A stretch of 40,680 bases of DNA from Verrucomicrobia bacterium UBA7008 (GTDB lineage Bacteria; Verrucomicrobiota; Kiritimatiellia; RFP12; UBA1067), in NCBI GenBank assembly GCA_002449695.1, contig DJXI01000078.1, forward strand, positions 1 through 40,680, written 5' to 3'. The notes under the pieces were generated by a model, which was not told the DNA's origin, searched no databases, and saw nothing but the letters and a program-made list of their open reading frames with translations. A program made the position numbers and the translations under genes. Each line of letters opens with the position of its first letter. Position 1 is the first letter of the stretch. Below are positions 8,747 through 16,745 of this stretch, in pieces.

Positions 8747-8812
8747 CAACTTGTATACACACAACTCTTGAAAAGGTTACACATGGACGAATCAGCTTGA
8801 AAGCATGTGATG
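8747..8812 (-). pseudogene. Remnant of a chaperone gene tail plus leader (repeat copy B)
   Basis: Ungapped match to 1561-1626 (about 54/66). In copy A the first part encodes the chaperone C-terminus H-H-D-M-L-S-S-G-Y-F-H-V-stop. Here the same reading gives H-H-M-L-S-S then a TGA, then F-V-H-V-stop, with no open frame upstream: similarity ends abruptly near 8812. So this is the broken end of a lost chaperone gene, kept as the leader of protein A. It includes the TGTATACA palindrome and lies 33 bp before the protein A start codon. Confidence 0.65.
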
Positions 8813-8844
8813 TCAAAAGGGTTAGACCATCTTCAGAGCCAACA

Positions 8845-9016
8845 GGGTCAGACCCTTCTGTATAACCTGCAACGTCTCATGCCGAACAGTATATCACAAA
8901 CTCCCGCTACTGTGGCAATTTACTGGGAATCAGGTCCCCATACTCCCCCGGTCTACCACATCCCACAGCCAACAGTCAAGCATATACAGTAGAGCTTATA
9001 CAGAAAAGTCTGACCC
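8845..9016. mobile_element. 172-bp inverted-repeat element (MITE- or REP-like)
   Basis: Imperfect terminal inverted repeats: 8845-8867 (GGGTCAGACCCTTCTGTATA...) against the reverse complement of 8994-9016, 20 of 23 positions equal. The 126-bp interior has no credible gene. The left end also contains the small palindrome GGGTCAGACCC. Such small non-coding elements are usually mobilised in trans or are REP-type units linked to a Y1 tyrosine transposase; no transposase is in the window. No clear target duplication was seen. Confidence 0.55.
8888..8918 (-). promoter_or_regulatory. Possible promoter for the effector operon
   Basis: Minus-strand TATACT (8888-8893) and TTGCCA (8913-8918) separated by 19 bp. 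The spacing is long for a sigma70-type promoter. It lies inside the inverted-repeat element and points toward protein A, with about 170 bp of leader. Weak support. Confidence 0.3.
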
Positions 9017-9036
9017 TTTTTGCCGAAAACCTCCTT

Positions 9037-9128
9037 GGTCGCGGGCGGGACGCCCGCGACCCCAGTTGTAGGGCATCTCCTAGGCGGGGACAGTCCCCTT
9101 AAAGATTCGGCGACATGGGGACCCCATG
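9037..9128. repeat. Cluster of three hairpins downstream of the FAD oxidoreductase gene
   Basis: Three strong dyads within 92 bp: an 11-bp perfect stem with a GGA loop (9037-9061), GGGGA-CAG-TCCCC (9086-9098), and CATGGGG-A-CCCCATG (9114-9128). They follow the minus-strand gene ending at 9183. None has a clean U-tract on the minus strand, so they look like REP-type palindromes or mRNA 3'-end stabilisers more than intrinsic terminators. Nothing coding is supported in 8813-9182. Confidence 0.55.
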
Positions 9129-9182
9129 GCAGATACGCACACATTGCATGTTTAGCCTGCATCGGCAAAGACACCGCGATCC

Positions 9183-10565
9183 TCACGAGCAGCTGCCGTT
9201 TTTCGACATGGTGATCGCGCCGTTTCGCTCGCAGATGCGGCGGACTGCGGCAAAATCGGCCTGCCGTACGTCTTCGTCCATGCGATACGCCGCGAGCGTT
9301 CCTGCCGCCTGGCCAGTAGCCATGCATTGCGCCTGTACGCGGATCGACGCGAACGGCGCAGATTCGGCCGCGACTAGGCCGCCGGCCGCAAGGAGGTTCG
9401 GGCATTTGGCGGACACAAGCGAACGCAGCGGCACAACCCCAGGACGTTCGAGAAAAGTCAGGTTCTGCGCACTTGAACCGGCGATATGACTGTCCATTGG
9501 ATGCGCGGCTAGCGCAATCGCGTCCGGCTCGTCCGCGCCGCCGAGGAACTCCTGCGCCGTGACGCGATGCAGCGCCGCGATTTCGCGGCATTCGCGGAAT
9601 CCGCTGGCTGCGGCAGTCTGCGCCAGCCATGCGGTGCGGAAGGCTGGATCCGCCTCGCGCATCACCGCCACAATTTCGGGTATCTCGCGCCGCATGAGAG
9701 CCGTCGCTTCAGCGATCTGAATCGGGTCTGTGACATCTGCCGCAGCGGCGCGAGTCGCGTTGACGCTCACGAACCCGCTGCGGATCGTGCTGCCCCAGAC
9801 GGCCCACGGCCCGCCAAAAGACCTGATGCGCCCGGCGGCCATCGCCTTTTGCAGCGCATCTCTCAAAACAGGATTTCTCGACCGCTCATTGTCTTTCCCC
9901 ACAAGCACGCGCGCATTGTCGGTGTCGACGCCTCCCAGTATGAAGCAGAGCGACAGCGGCTGGGCGGCGCCTTTCTCCGAACGGAAGCCGCCGAAGCCGC
10001 AATGCCCGACGATCGCGCCGGACGCCGTGCAGTCCACAAAGCGGTTCGCCTCAATACGCGCAAGAAAGCCGCCTGTCGAAAGCGTCACGGCGCGTATGGA
10101 ACCGTCCGCCGAAAGTTCCGGTTCGCCGCAAACTTGAGTCTGCCAGAGACAGCGCACACCCGCCTCCTCCAGCATCTCGCGCGCCACGCGCCGGTAGACT
10201 TCAGCCTCGAACGGGACATTGCCCTTCGGGAGATCCGTTACAGCGCCGCCAAGCGCGGCCATGCGCTCGACGAACTCCCACGCGATTCCGCCGACTACGC
10301 GGCGTCCTGCAAAATTGAACTTTGAAATAGGGCCCACCAGACCCGCCGTTGCCATGCCGCCGGGGAAGCCGAACGATTCCGCGAGCGTCACATTCGCGCC
10401 GTTCCTCGCCGCAGCGATCGCCGCGACGAATCCCGCCGGTCCCGCGCCAGCGACGAAAACATCGGACTTTGCAAGACGGGCCGGTTCCGCCTTGTCGCGT
10501 CCCTTCGCACCTTCGGCGAACGCCGCGCATATCGTGCCGACAAGGAATCCTCTGCGTCCGATCAT
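9183..10565 (-). CDS. Secreted or exported FAD-dependent oxidoreductase
   Basis: 460 aa from ATG 10565, which overlaps the upstream stop by one base (TGATG); a GTG at 10568 is an alternative. The N-terminus (IGRRGFLVGTICAAFA) resembles a Tat signal with a paired arginine. The Rossmann motif G-A-G-P-A-G at about residues 40-45 lies in 'DVFVAGAGPAGFVAAIAAA'. Further family-like segments are the early GGMATAGLVGP region and the late 'NLLAAGGLVAAESAPFASIR' FAD-contact region followed by 'CMATGQAAGTLAAY'. This is the pattern of the FAD_oxidored family (PF12831-like) common in PVC and Bacteroidota polysaccharide loci. The substrate is unknown. It is the last gene of a three-gene operon with two secreted proteins. 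Confidence 0.85.
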   Translation of the reverse strand: MIGRRGFLVGTICAAFAEGAKGRDKAEPARLAKSDVFVAGAGPAGFVAAIAAARNGANVTLAESFGFPGGMATAGLVGPISKFNFAGRRVVGGIAWEFVERMAALGGAVTDLPKGNVPFEAEVYRRVAREMLEEAGVRCLWQTQVCGEPELSADGSIRAVTLSTGGFLARIEANRFVDCTASGAIVGHCGFGGFRSEKGAAQPLSLCFILGGVDTDNARVLVGKDNERSRNPVLRDALQKAMAAGRIRSFGGPWAVWGSTIRSGFVSVNATRAAAADVTDPIQIAEATALMRREIPEIVAVMREADPAFRTAWLAQTAAASGFRECREIAALHRVTAQEFLGGADEPDAIALAAHPMDSHIAGSSAQNLTFLERPGVVPLRSLVSAKCPNLLAAGGLVAAESAPFASIRVQAQCMATGQAAGTLAAYRMDEDVRQADFAAVRRICERNGAITMSKNGSCS

Positions 10566-12988
10566 CACAGGAAATCACCTTTGTCCGGGAACCACAGCCT
10601 CACGGCGCACGACATGACCAGTCCTTTTTTCGCCTTGGTCTCGGCGCAGACGAAAGCCCTCTTCCCCGCGCACAAATGCGCCGGCGCGACGTCCAGGCCC
10701 TGGCTTGCATCGAACCAGCCGCGCCCCCTTATGTTCAAGCCCGCGTCGAACACCGCCATCGGAGCATCGCCATCGGCGGTGTAGAACGCGGCATAGACGT
10801 TTTCGCCGTCGTTGGCGAGATCCTGAAAGCCATACGACGTCTCCACGCCATAGTCGAATTCGGCGCGGGGCAGGATTTCCTCCAGGGTTTCGGCGCTGAA
10901 ACGCCCTAGTATGTTCACGCGGTGCGGTTCGGACGACGGCTGCTCCTTCGCACCCATGCCCAAATACAATATTCCGTTCATGCATGTAATGCCGTCTATG
11001 CCGCGATCGACATTCACTTCTTTTACCGGCTTCAGATCTTCGTCGAAAACCATTATCCGGCCTGCCTTCTTCCCATCCACCATCAGCGCGACCGCTGCAT
11101 AAAGCCTGCCGTCGGCGAATGCAATGTCACCAGTATGGTGCGGCGTTGGTATCGTCTTGAGGACTTTGCCGTTCCAATCGACCTTTACGATCCGCTTCAT
11201 CTGCGACATGTAGAGAGCGTCGTCCGTCGCGGCAATGCCCTGAACATGACCGTCGAGCAAGCCTAGCGCGTCTGCGCCGACAGTGAAAAGGTCGATTGTG
11301 CGCAAATCGAGAGGCTGTATCTTCACGGCGTCTATGCGGCATATGCCGCTCGTGTCCGGCTTCTGGCGCACGGAAATTATGAGCGACATTCCGTCCGCAC
11401 CCCTTGGAACGCAAACCAGAGCCTCGCCCTCGCGCCAGCCCTCCGCATTGGCCGCGCCAAACCGCAGTTGTACGGGCGCAAGCACATTCCAATCGAATTT
11501 GCCGTTCCGCTTCCATGCGACAGAAGCGGAAACACCGTCTCCTTTCGCGAATGTTGAAACGAGAAACCTCTCCCCCGGCTTCGGCTCCCTGGGAAGCGAG
11601 ACCGAAATCGCGCCGTCCTCGACCCCATCCGCCGCGAGCGACGACCCGTCGCCGTCAGCCGAAACAGAGTCTCTGAAGAACCGCCCGGGTTTTGTCCCCT
11701 TCTGCCGCCAGACGGAATATGGCGGCGGCACGGCGTCTCCAACGCCGGTACATCCAGGATTTGCGTTGGCTGGCCGCAGAAGCCCCGCATCTTTCAGTTT
11801 CGCGACACGATTGCGGACGAATTCGCCCGGCGCCTTCTGCAAAAGGATTTCGTCTTCCATTCCCGGAAGGCGGCTCTCCCAGGTATCATGCGATATTTTG
11901 CGCTCGTCGGACGGTCCTTTCCCGCGCCAATCGGCCCAGCAATGCTTTTCGCCCCAGAACCAGACGTATTCATCGGCCGATTCCGCCGCCGCCTGGAGAT
12001 TTGCGGCAAAGCGTCCCAGTCGCGATCCGTTCAGCGGGCCGAAGAACCAACTTGAGCCGGGCGGGTTGGTGTACATGTCGAGATACAGACCGAACGAGAC
12101 CAAAACCTGGCGGCGGTACTTATCCCTGTTTCCCGGCGAGACGAGAGCGGGGAGCCTGCTGCGCACGGCGATGGCGGTGCGCGCAAAATCGCCGTGACCG
12201 GCATTGTAGCGATACGAATGCTCGTTGCCGTCGATAATAAGCGCCTCCGGAGGCGCCACGTCCAGAATGCCGTCGACAAACGCCGGCCACAGATCGCCAT
12301 TTTCGGCGGCATCGCGCGCCGGATCGTCCGATGCAAGATACGTGTGCGTGAGGGAAAGAAGCCAGAACGAAAGAATCCTGACATCTGGATATTCTCGAAA
12401 CACGCCGGAAAAAACTTCGCGTCCGCGCTGTCTGACCAGTCTGCACAGCTCTTCGTACGGAGCATCGCCGCCGCGCCTCCGGAACTGGCCGGAATGGCGA
12501 TAGTCCTCGGGGTCCATTGAAATGCCGCGAAATCCGCCGGCCTTCGCAAACCACGCGGCGATAGCCATGTTCGTGGCGATCGTGCCCCATCTCGCATCGT
12601 CCGACCAGTCTATCCGCTTGGCCGGCGCGCGGAACGTGCCTATGAACGATTCGCGCATCGAGGCGTGCGCCGTCAACTCGCGGGCGAGAGGAACGAGCGG
12701 CAGGAGCGCGTCACGGCTCCAGAGCGTATGCATGATGTTGTGCGTGCTGACAAGCGTCCCGTCCGGCGTTTTCTCGTTCAGGTAGACGCCGATGCCGTTC
12801 AGCGGGGTTGTGTCAAGTTCGTCGGCGTAAGGCGCGAGGTCGCGCAATGACATCCGCGAGAACTCCCAGGCGAATCCGACGAATTTGCGTGACGGCGCGC
12901 TTGGTTGTTCGCCGGTCGCCGCCGCAGCGGCGACATTGACGACCGCCGCAGCAAAAACAGCCAGTAAGATGTTGGAACGCATTTTCAT
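10565..12988 (-). CDS. Secreted TIM-barrel-like plus propeller-like protein (807 aa), unknown function
   Basis: Signal peptide at 1-23 (ILLAVFAAAVVNVAAAAA). Its start overlaps the upstream stop (ATGA, 12985-12988). The N-terminal ~400 residues look like a glycoside-hydrolase-type barrel: 'FRGISMDPEDYRHS', 'EALIIDGNEHSY' and 'EYVWFWGEKHCW' are acidic/aromatic segments of the kind found at barrel strand ends. About 430-570 is a beta-sandwich-like stretch (possible carbohydrate-binding module). About 580-760 shows repeated short strands (GHVQGIAATDDALYM, TGDIAFADGRLYAA, IDGITCMNGILYLG) typical of a beta-propeller. I cannot assign a GH family. Its partners are a LamG-like surface protein and an FAD oxidoreductase. 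Confidence 0.75.
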   Translation of the reverse strand: MKMRSNILLAVFAAAVVNVAAAAATGEQPSAPSRKFVGFAWEFSRMSLRDLAPYADELDTTPLNGIGVYLNEKTPDGTLVSTHNIMHTLWSRDALLPLVPLARELTAHASMRESFIGTFRAPAKRIDWSDDARWGTIATNMAIAAWFAKAGGFRGISMDPEDYRHSGQFRRRGGDAPYEELCRLVRQRGREVFSGVFREYPDVRILSFWLLSLTHTYLASDDPARDAAENGDLWPAFVDGILDVAPPEALIIDGNEHSYRYNAGHGDFARTAIAVRSRLPALVSPGNRDKYRRQVLVSFGLYLDMYTNPPGSSWFFGPLNGSRLGRFAANLQAAAESADEYVWFWGEKHCWADWRGKGPSDERKISHDTWESRLPGMEDEILLQKAPGEFVRNRVAKLKDAGLLRPANANPGCTGVGDAVPPPYSVWRQKGTKPGRFFRDSVSADGDGSSLAADGVEDGAISVSLPREPKPGERFLVSTFAKGDGVSASVAWKRNGKFDWNVLAPVQLRFGAANAEGWREGEALVCVPRGADGMSLIISVRQKPDTSGICRIDAVKIQPLDLRTIDLFTVGADALGLLDGHVQGIAATDDALYMSQMKRIVKVDWNGKVLKTIPTPHHTGDIAFADGRLYAAVALMVDGKKAGRIMVFDEDLKPVKEVNVDRGIDGITCMNGILYLGMGAKEQPSSEPHRVNILGRFSAETLEEILPRAEFDYGVETSYGFQDLANDGENVYAAFYTADGDAPMAVFDAGLNIRGRGWFDASQGLDVAPAHLCAGKRAFVCAETKAKKGLVMSCAVRLWFPDKGDFL

Positions 12989-15195
12989 CTGATGATTACA
13001 GTCAGCCCCGGCGTGGCATTCTCGACTGCAACGGATTCAGACTCGCCGCTTTCGATTGTCGCTGCATCAACTGCATAAGCGGACCTTGCCGCATATGTGT
13101 CGGTTTCGCCGCCACGTCTCCAGCGAACAACAAGCGAGGATGATGTCGCGCCGGGAATTTCCTCGCCGTTTCTGTACCAGCTATACGATGTGGCGCCGGG
13201 AGCCGTTGCCGTCAGCGTGACTGTATTGCCATGCATAACCCTGGCAGCCGTCTGCGCCACAACCGGCGTGAACGCACCGCCGTAAGTGAGAGGCGATGCC
13301 GCAGTAGAGGCGCACACCCTGAATGTCGCGTCGTTGCCGGTCGCGTCGCGCAGCCCCGCAACGCTGTCCTCGACCGCCGGAACATAGTCGCGCTTCAAAA
13401 CGTATTCGCCATTCTCCTTCTCCCATATCTTGCAGCCGTAGATGCGGATCGAGGCACAGTTGGCAACAGTGCCAACTTGCGTACCAAGCCTTAATGTAAG
13501 TCGAGAAAACGGCCCTCCTGCCGTTGTGGCGCAAGTTGCATTCGTCACTCCCTCGGTAACAATAGCGCCCATGTTGGCCGGATTGTCTAGGATGACTGTG
13601 CGACGAACATTCACTGAGCTCGCCCCAACATCCGCGCCCACACCCTTCATCCAGCTGCTACTGTTAATAAAACCAAACCCCTTGTCGTTTATGTAGGCGG
13701 CAAAGTTGTGCGTGTCCTTGGCGGCAAAAAGGTACCATGTGTCACCGCTTCCTTTTTCTTCAGTTGGCGCATAGTCGATTGCAACCTTGGTGTTCGCCGT
13801 CACAAGATAGCCTGTGTCGATGTAGCGGGAATCGGCGCGGAGCGTCTCGACATAAGGCGGAAGTCCCATCTTCCCGCCGCACGTTAGGCGCTTCGAGACC
13901 GTGGCGTCCGGATAGGAGATGAAGGTGCCTGTGACTTCGTCCTTCAAACCGACAACAGGCGTACCATCCAGCGGCCCGAACACGCAGGGGCGGAAGTCGC
14001 GCACGAGCGTTCCCGCCTCGTAGATGCGGCAACCGTAGATCTTCATCGAGGCAAAGTAGTTGTTGGCGCCAGCGTATGACGCGAGTTTGATGGTGCTGGT
14101 ATTTGCGAACACGCCATTCGTTGTGATTGACTTGTAGTCGTTCGTGCATGTGCCCGTCACAAGTCCGCACCACTTGCCGGGCACATCAAGAATCGCCGTC
14201 CGTTTCACGCCGACAAGATTTGCGACCGACGGTGCGACGCCCGTCTTCCACTGACTCGTCTTTACGACGAAACCAGCTCCTTTATCTTGGACGAATGCGC
14301 CAAATTGCGATTCGCCACTGAATATGTACCATGTCGCACCCAAAGGACGTTCTTCAGTCAGGGCGTAGTCTAGCTCCAAACGCGTATCTGCTGTGGCGAA
14401 GTATTCGGTGTCAACATACAGATGCTTGTCGGCTTCGGTGTTGTTGCCTGTCGGGGTGGCGACGTAAGCCGATTCATCGACGAGGATGTCGCCACCATGC
14501 GTGAAGGATGTCTCTGCAACAGGATTGCAGATGAAGCCACCGTCGCCGGCAATGTCCTTGAAGCCCGGCATTCCGTCCTTGAGGCACGGCGCGAAATCGT
14601 GGACGAGTGCGCCACTCTCGTAGATCTTCACTCCGAAGATGCGGGCCTTGCACTGCTTCTCGAATGCGCCGGAGGCGTTTTGGCGCGCGAAAAGGGCAAT
14701 TGGCTCAATTGCCTCGTTGGTGAAGCTCTCAGGCGTAAAGTCCTCGTTGGGCACTTCATTCGTAACACTTCCGGTAATGTAGAGGTGCGGCGGATTCGGA
14801 TAGTCAATCACAATCGTGTGGCGGTCTGTGTCGAGCGTGATGAAATCGCCGTTGCCGTCCTTCGGCCATACACTGTCGTACTTCTCGCCATTGCCGAGAT
14901 GTATCACCCACAAGGTGTTTTCGCCGCCGCCAATGTAGAAAGAACCGGACATCTTCAAAGCCGTGTGGCTGCGATCCGCGCCGAAGAGCCGGGCGCCGGA
15001 CGCCTGCTCTGTGGTCGTCAGTGCGAAATCCACCGCGACGCGCGATGCGGGCTTCAGCTTGTAGCCTGTCAGAATGCCGCTCGTTCCGTCGGATTCGATA
15101 TATGCGTCTTCCGCAAACGCATGACAGGTCGCGAACGCAATCGCAATCGTCAGTACAACCGTAAACAATGACTTCGCCTTTCGTATAGCCAACAT
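12985..15195 (-). CDS. Secreted protein with three LamG-like repeats and an Ig-like domain (736 aa)
   Basis: Signal peptide 1-28, cleavage near CHAFA-ED. Three homologous units of about 200 residues follow (approx. 32-225, 250-430, 455-650). Each begins with a 'YI-x-T/S-GY...V-x-x-D-Y/F-A-L/P-T' segment, continues with a 'WYLFA/LFGA...' strand, and ends with an 'I-Y-G-C-[KR]-I-x-E...V-[RH]-D-F-x-P-C' motif and a Gly/Asp-rich turn. This is the pattern of concanavalin-like LamG proteins abundant in Kiritimatiellota/Lentisphaerota. After 650 a short Ig/PKD-like domain (VTLTATAPGATSYSWYRNGE) ends the protein. The start has SD AAGGATG seven bases upstream. It is first in an operon with the 807-aa protein and the oxidoreductase, and likely binds glycans or the cell surface. 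Confidence 0.8.
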   Translation of the reverse strand: MLAIRKAKSLFTVVLTIAIAFATCHAFAEDAYIESDGTSGILTGYKLKPASRVAVDFALTTTEQASGARLFGADRSHTALKMSGSFYIGGGENTLWVIHLGNGEKYDSVWPKDGNGDFITLDTDRHTIVIDYPNPPHLYITGSVTNEVPNEDFTPESFTNEAIEPIALFARQNASGAFEKQCKARIFGVKIYESGALVHDFAPCLKDGMPGFKDIAGDGGFICNPVAETSFTHGGDILVDESAYVATPTGNNTEADKHLYVDTEYFATADTRLELDYALTEERPLGATWYIFSGESQFGAFVQDKGAGFVVKTSQWKTGVAPSVANLVGVKRTAILDVPGKWCGLVTGTCTNDYKSITTNGVFANTSTIKLASYAGANNYFASMKIYGCRIYEAGTLVRDFRPCVFGPLDGTPVVGLKDEVTGTFISYPDATVSKRLTCGGKMGLPPYVETLRADSRYIDTGYLVTANTKVAIDYAPTEEKGSGDTWYLFAAKDTHNFAAYINDKGFGFINSSSWMKGVGADVGASSVNVRRTVILDNPANMGAIVTEGVTNATCATTAGGPFSRLTLRLGTQVGTVANCASIRIYGCKIWEKENGEYVLKRDYVPAVEDSVAGLRDATGNDATFRVCASTAASPLTYGGAFTPVVAQTAARVMHGNTVTLTATAPGATSYSWYRNGEEIPGATSSSLVVRWRRGGETDTYAARSAYAVDAATIESGESESVAVENATPGLTVIIR

Positions 15196-15240
15196 GGTTT
15201 TTCATCCTTTTGATGGTTCCCACTTCGGGTTTTCGATAGC

Positions 15241-15269
15241 AGTATACCATTTATCCCTTCAGTAGGCAA
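15241..15269 (-). promoter_or_regulatory. Sigma70-like promoter of the LamG operon
   Basis: Minus-strand TTGCCT (15264-15269), 17 bp, TATACT (15241-15246). The start codon lies 46 bp downstream of the -10 box. The same -35 hexamer with 17-bp spacing occurs before the coiled-coil gene at 38526. Confidence 0.65.
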
Positions 15270-15301
15270 GGGGGGAAATGTGCAAAATGTACAATGGAGC
15301 G

Positions 15302-16480
15302 TCAGCCCGCCGGAAAGGTATCGCCGGGTATATATTGTTGTATGAAACCGAAAAGTTCAGTGGGCTTCCCTGCCATGTGGTCGAGTATCGCTTCAGCCGC
15401 CTTCTCGCCGGTCGCGACAGGGTCGAACTCGAAGCGTGCGAGCGAGCGTGGGTACACCGGGACGAAGCCCTTGTTCGCGAGTGTGACGGCGAACACGTCG
15501 TCCGGCGCGCGGACGCCAAGCTCCTGAAGCGCCATGAGGCCGCCGATCGCAAGGAAGTCGTCGAGCCACAGGACGAGGTCAGGCCAGGTTTCGCGGGGAG
15601 CGGAGAAGCGCTTGAGCGCGGCGTTCATGCCAAGGCGCTGGATGCGTTCGAGATATCCGTAGGAGTATCCGCCGCACTGCGCCTTGCTGAAGAAACTTTC
15701 CTCGACCTCCAGTCCAGCGTCTTTGAGTGTGCTGCCGATTCCGTCATACGCCGCTCTGAAGTCGCAGCCGACCAGCAGCACGCGGCGTACGCTCTTCGCC
15801 GCGCACTGCCCAAGGAACTCCGCCATGTCGCCGAGGTATCCAGCCGAACCATGCGGCAGAAAGTCCTCCGAATAGAGGATCGTCGACCACGGCGTTCCGA
15901 AACGGTCGAGGCGGTCGAACACCTGCTTCGGACAGTAGAGAGGCACAGCGAAGGTCTGCTTCTGCTTGAGCATCAGGTCAAGCCCGGTGAAGTTCCACCG
16001 GCCGTTCGCCTCGCGGTCGAGCGTGAACACGGAAAAAAGGTATCCCGCGCGGACGAGCCTGCGCCGCATCTCCCCGAGGAGCATCATTGCGAAGTAGGCG
16101 CCTTCGCAAGCGACAGGCACTATCGCCAGAACCTGTCCGCGCCAATACGCCTCGCGCCGTCCCAGGACCACGCATCCCAGCCTCTGGCGCGGACTCACAA
16201 GATTCTCCGACGCAAGCTTCGCGACCGCCTCGCGAGGGATGCGCATACTCACGCCGAGCGCGCTCGCCATGTCTGACAGCTTTGGCAGCATTTCGCCTTT
16301 TTTGTAGTATCCCGAAAGTATAGCGCCGCGAAGTCCGTCAGCTAGCTGGTCGGAAAGATTCACAGCCAGATTCTTATTGACCGAGAACGGCAGGCTTTTT
16401 GCGCATGCCGCCTGGCCGCGCTTTGCGCACGCGGCCTCATCGCCCATTCCCGAACTCGCACCAGTTGTAAGCATGTTCAC
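15302..16480 (-). CDS. GntR-type DNA-binding / LacI-type sensor transcription regulator
   Basis: 392 aa from GTG 16480 (GAGG ten bases upstream); ATG 16474 is an alternative. Residues ~35-105 form a GntR winged helix: 'LSDQLADGLRGAILSGYYKK', 'GEMLPKLSDMASALGVSM' and 'PREAVAKLASENLVSPRQR'. Residues ~110-390 resemble the periplasmic-binding-like sugar-sensing domain of LacI/GalR regulators (QVLAIVPVACEGAYFAMML..., RRVLLVGCDFRAAYDGIGST, DDVFAVTLANKGF, FDPVATGEKAAEAILDHMAG). Such regulators respond to sugars. The gene lies directly upstream of, and on the same strand as, the LamG operon, 106 bp away, so it probably controls that operon; this is inference. The N-terminal ~30 residues are non-conserved. 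Confidence 0.85.
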   Translation of the reverse strand: MNMLTTGASSGMGDEAACAKRGQAACAKSLPFSVNKNLAVNLSDQLADGLRGAILSGYYKKGEMLPKLSDMASALGVSMRIPREAVAKLASENLVSPRQRLGCVVLGRREAYWRGQVLAIVPVACEGAYFAMMLLGEMRRRLVRAGYLFSVFTLDREANGRWNFTGLDLMLKQKQTFAVPLYCPKQVFDRLDRFGTPWSTILYSEDFLPHGSAGYLGDMAEFLGQCAAKSVRRVLLVGCDFRAAYDGIGSTLKDAGLEVEESFFSKAQCGGYSYGYLERIQRLGMNAALKRFSAPRETWPDLVLWLDDFLAIGGLMALQELGVRAPDDVFAVTLANKGFVPVYPRSLARFEFDPVATGEKAAEAILDHMAGKPTELFGFIQQYIPGDTFPAG

Positions 16481-16551
16481 AGGCGAAGCACCTCATTTAA
16501 GTTCCATGGTTGATGTTCCGTTGTCAATTGTGCGATTGCAGTTTGGCGAGT

Positions 16552-16557
16552 ATTATA
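16552..16557 (-). promoter_or_regulatory. Likely -10 box of the regulator gene
   Basis: Minus-strand TATAAT in GGTATAATACTC, about 72 bp before the regulator start codon. No convincing -35 hexamer at 16-18 bp, as might suit an activator-dependent or autoregulated promoter. Confidence 0.5.
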
Positions 16558-16639
16558 CCAAATCCGTCCGGTGTATGCCTGCAATCGCCTCCCTTGAAAC
16601 GCCCAGCGCCGAATCGCGAACGGACGGTTGATGCGCAAA

Positions 16640-16676
16640 AGCAAGAAAGGCGCCGTATGTCAAACTGCGGCGCCTT
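16640..16676 (-). terminator. Probable intrinsic terminator of the GH20 gene
   Basis: Perfect 9-bp stem AAGGCGCCG (16647-16655) / CGGCGCCTT (16668-16676) with a 12-nt loop. On the minus strand it is followed by TCTTGCTTTT. It lies 70 bp after the GH20 stop codon. Confidence 0.65.
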
Positions 16677-16745
16677 GCTGCCTGCCACTTGGGCAATTGG
16701 CCAGAAAGATCTAACCCTTTTTGTCCCAGACGGGAAAGCGAAATT

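Noticed and set aside
8967..9000. TTGACT (minus) near 8975 as -35 of the effector operon
   Set aside because: No acceptable -10 box at 16-18 bp spacing.
8953..9630. Minus-strand 225-codon frame in the hairpin region
   Set aside because: Encodes repeat-derived peptide over palindromes and overlaps the oxidoreductase gene out of frame.
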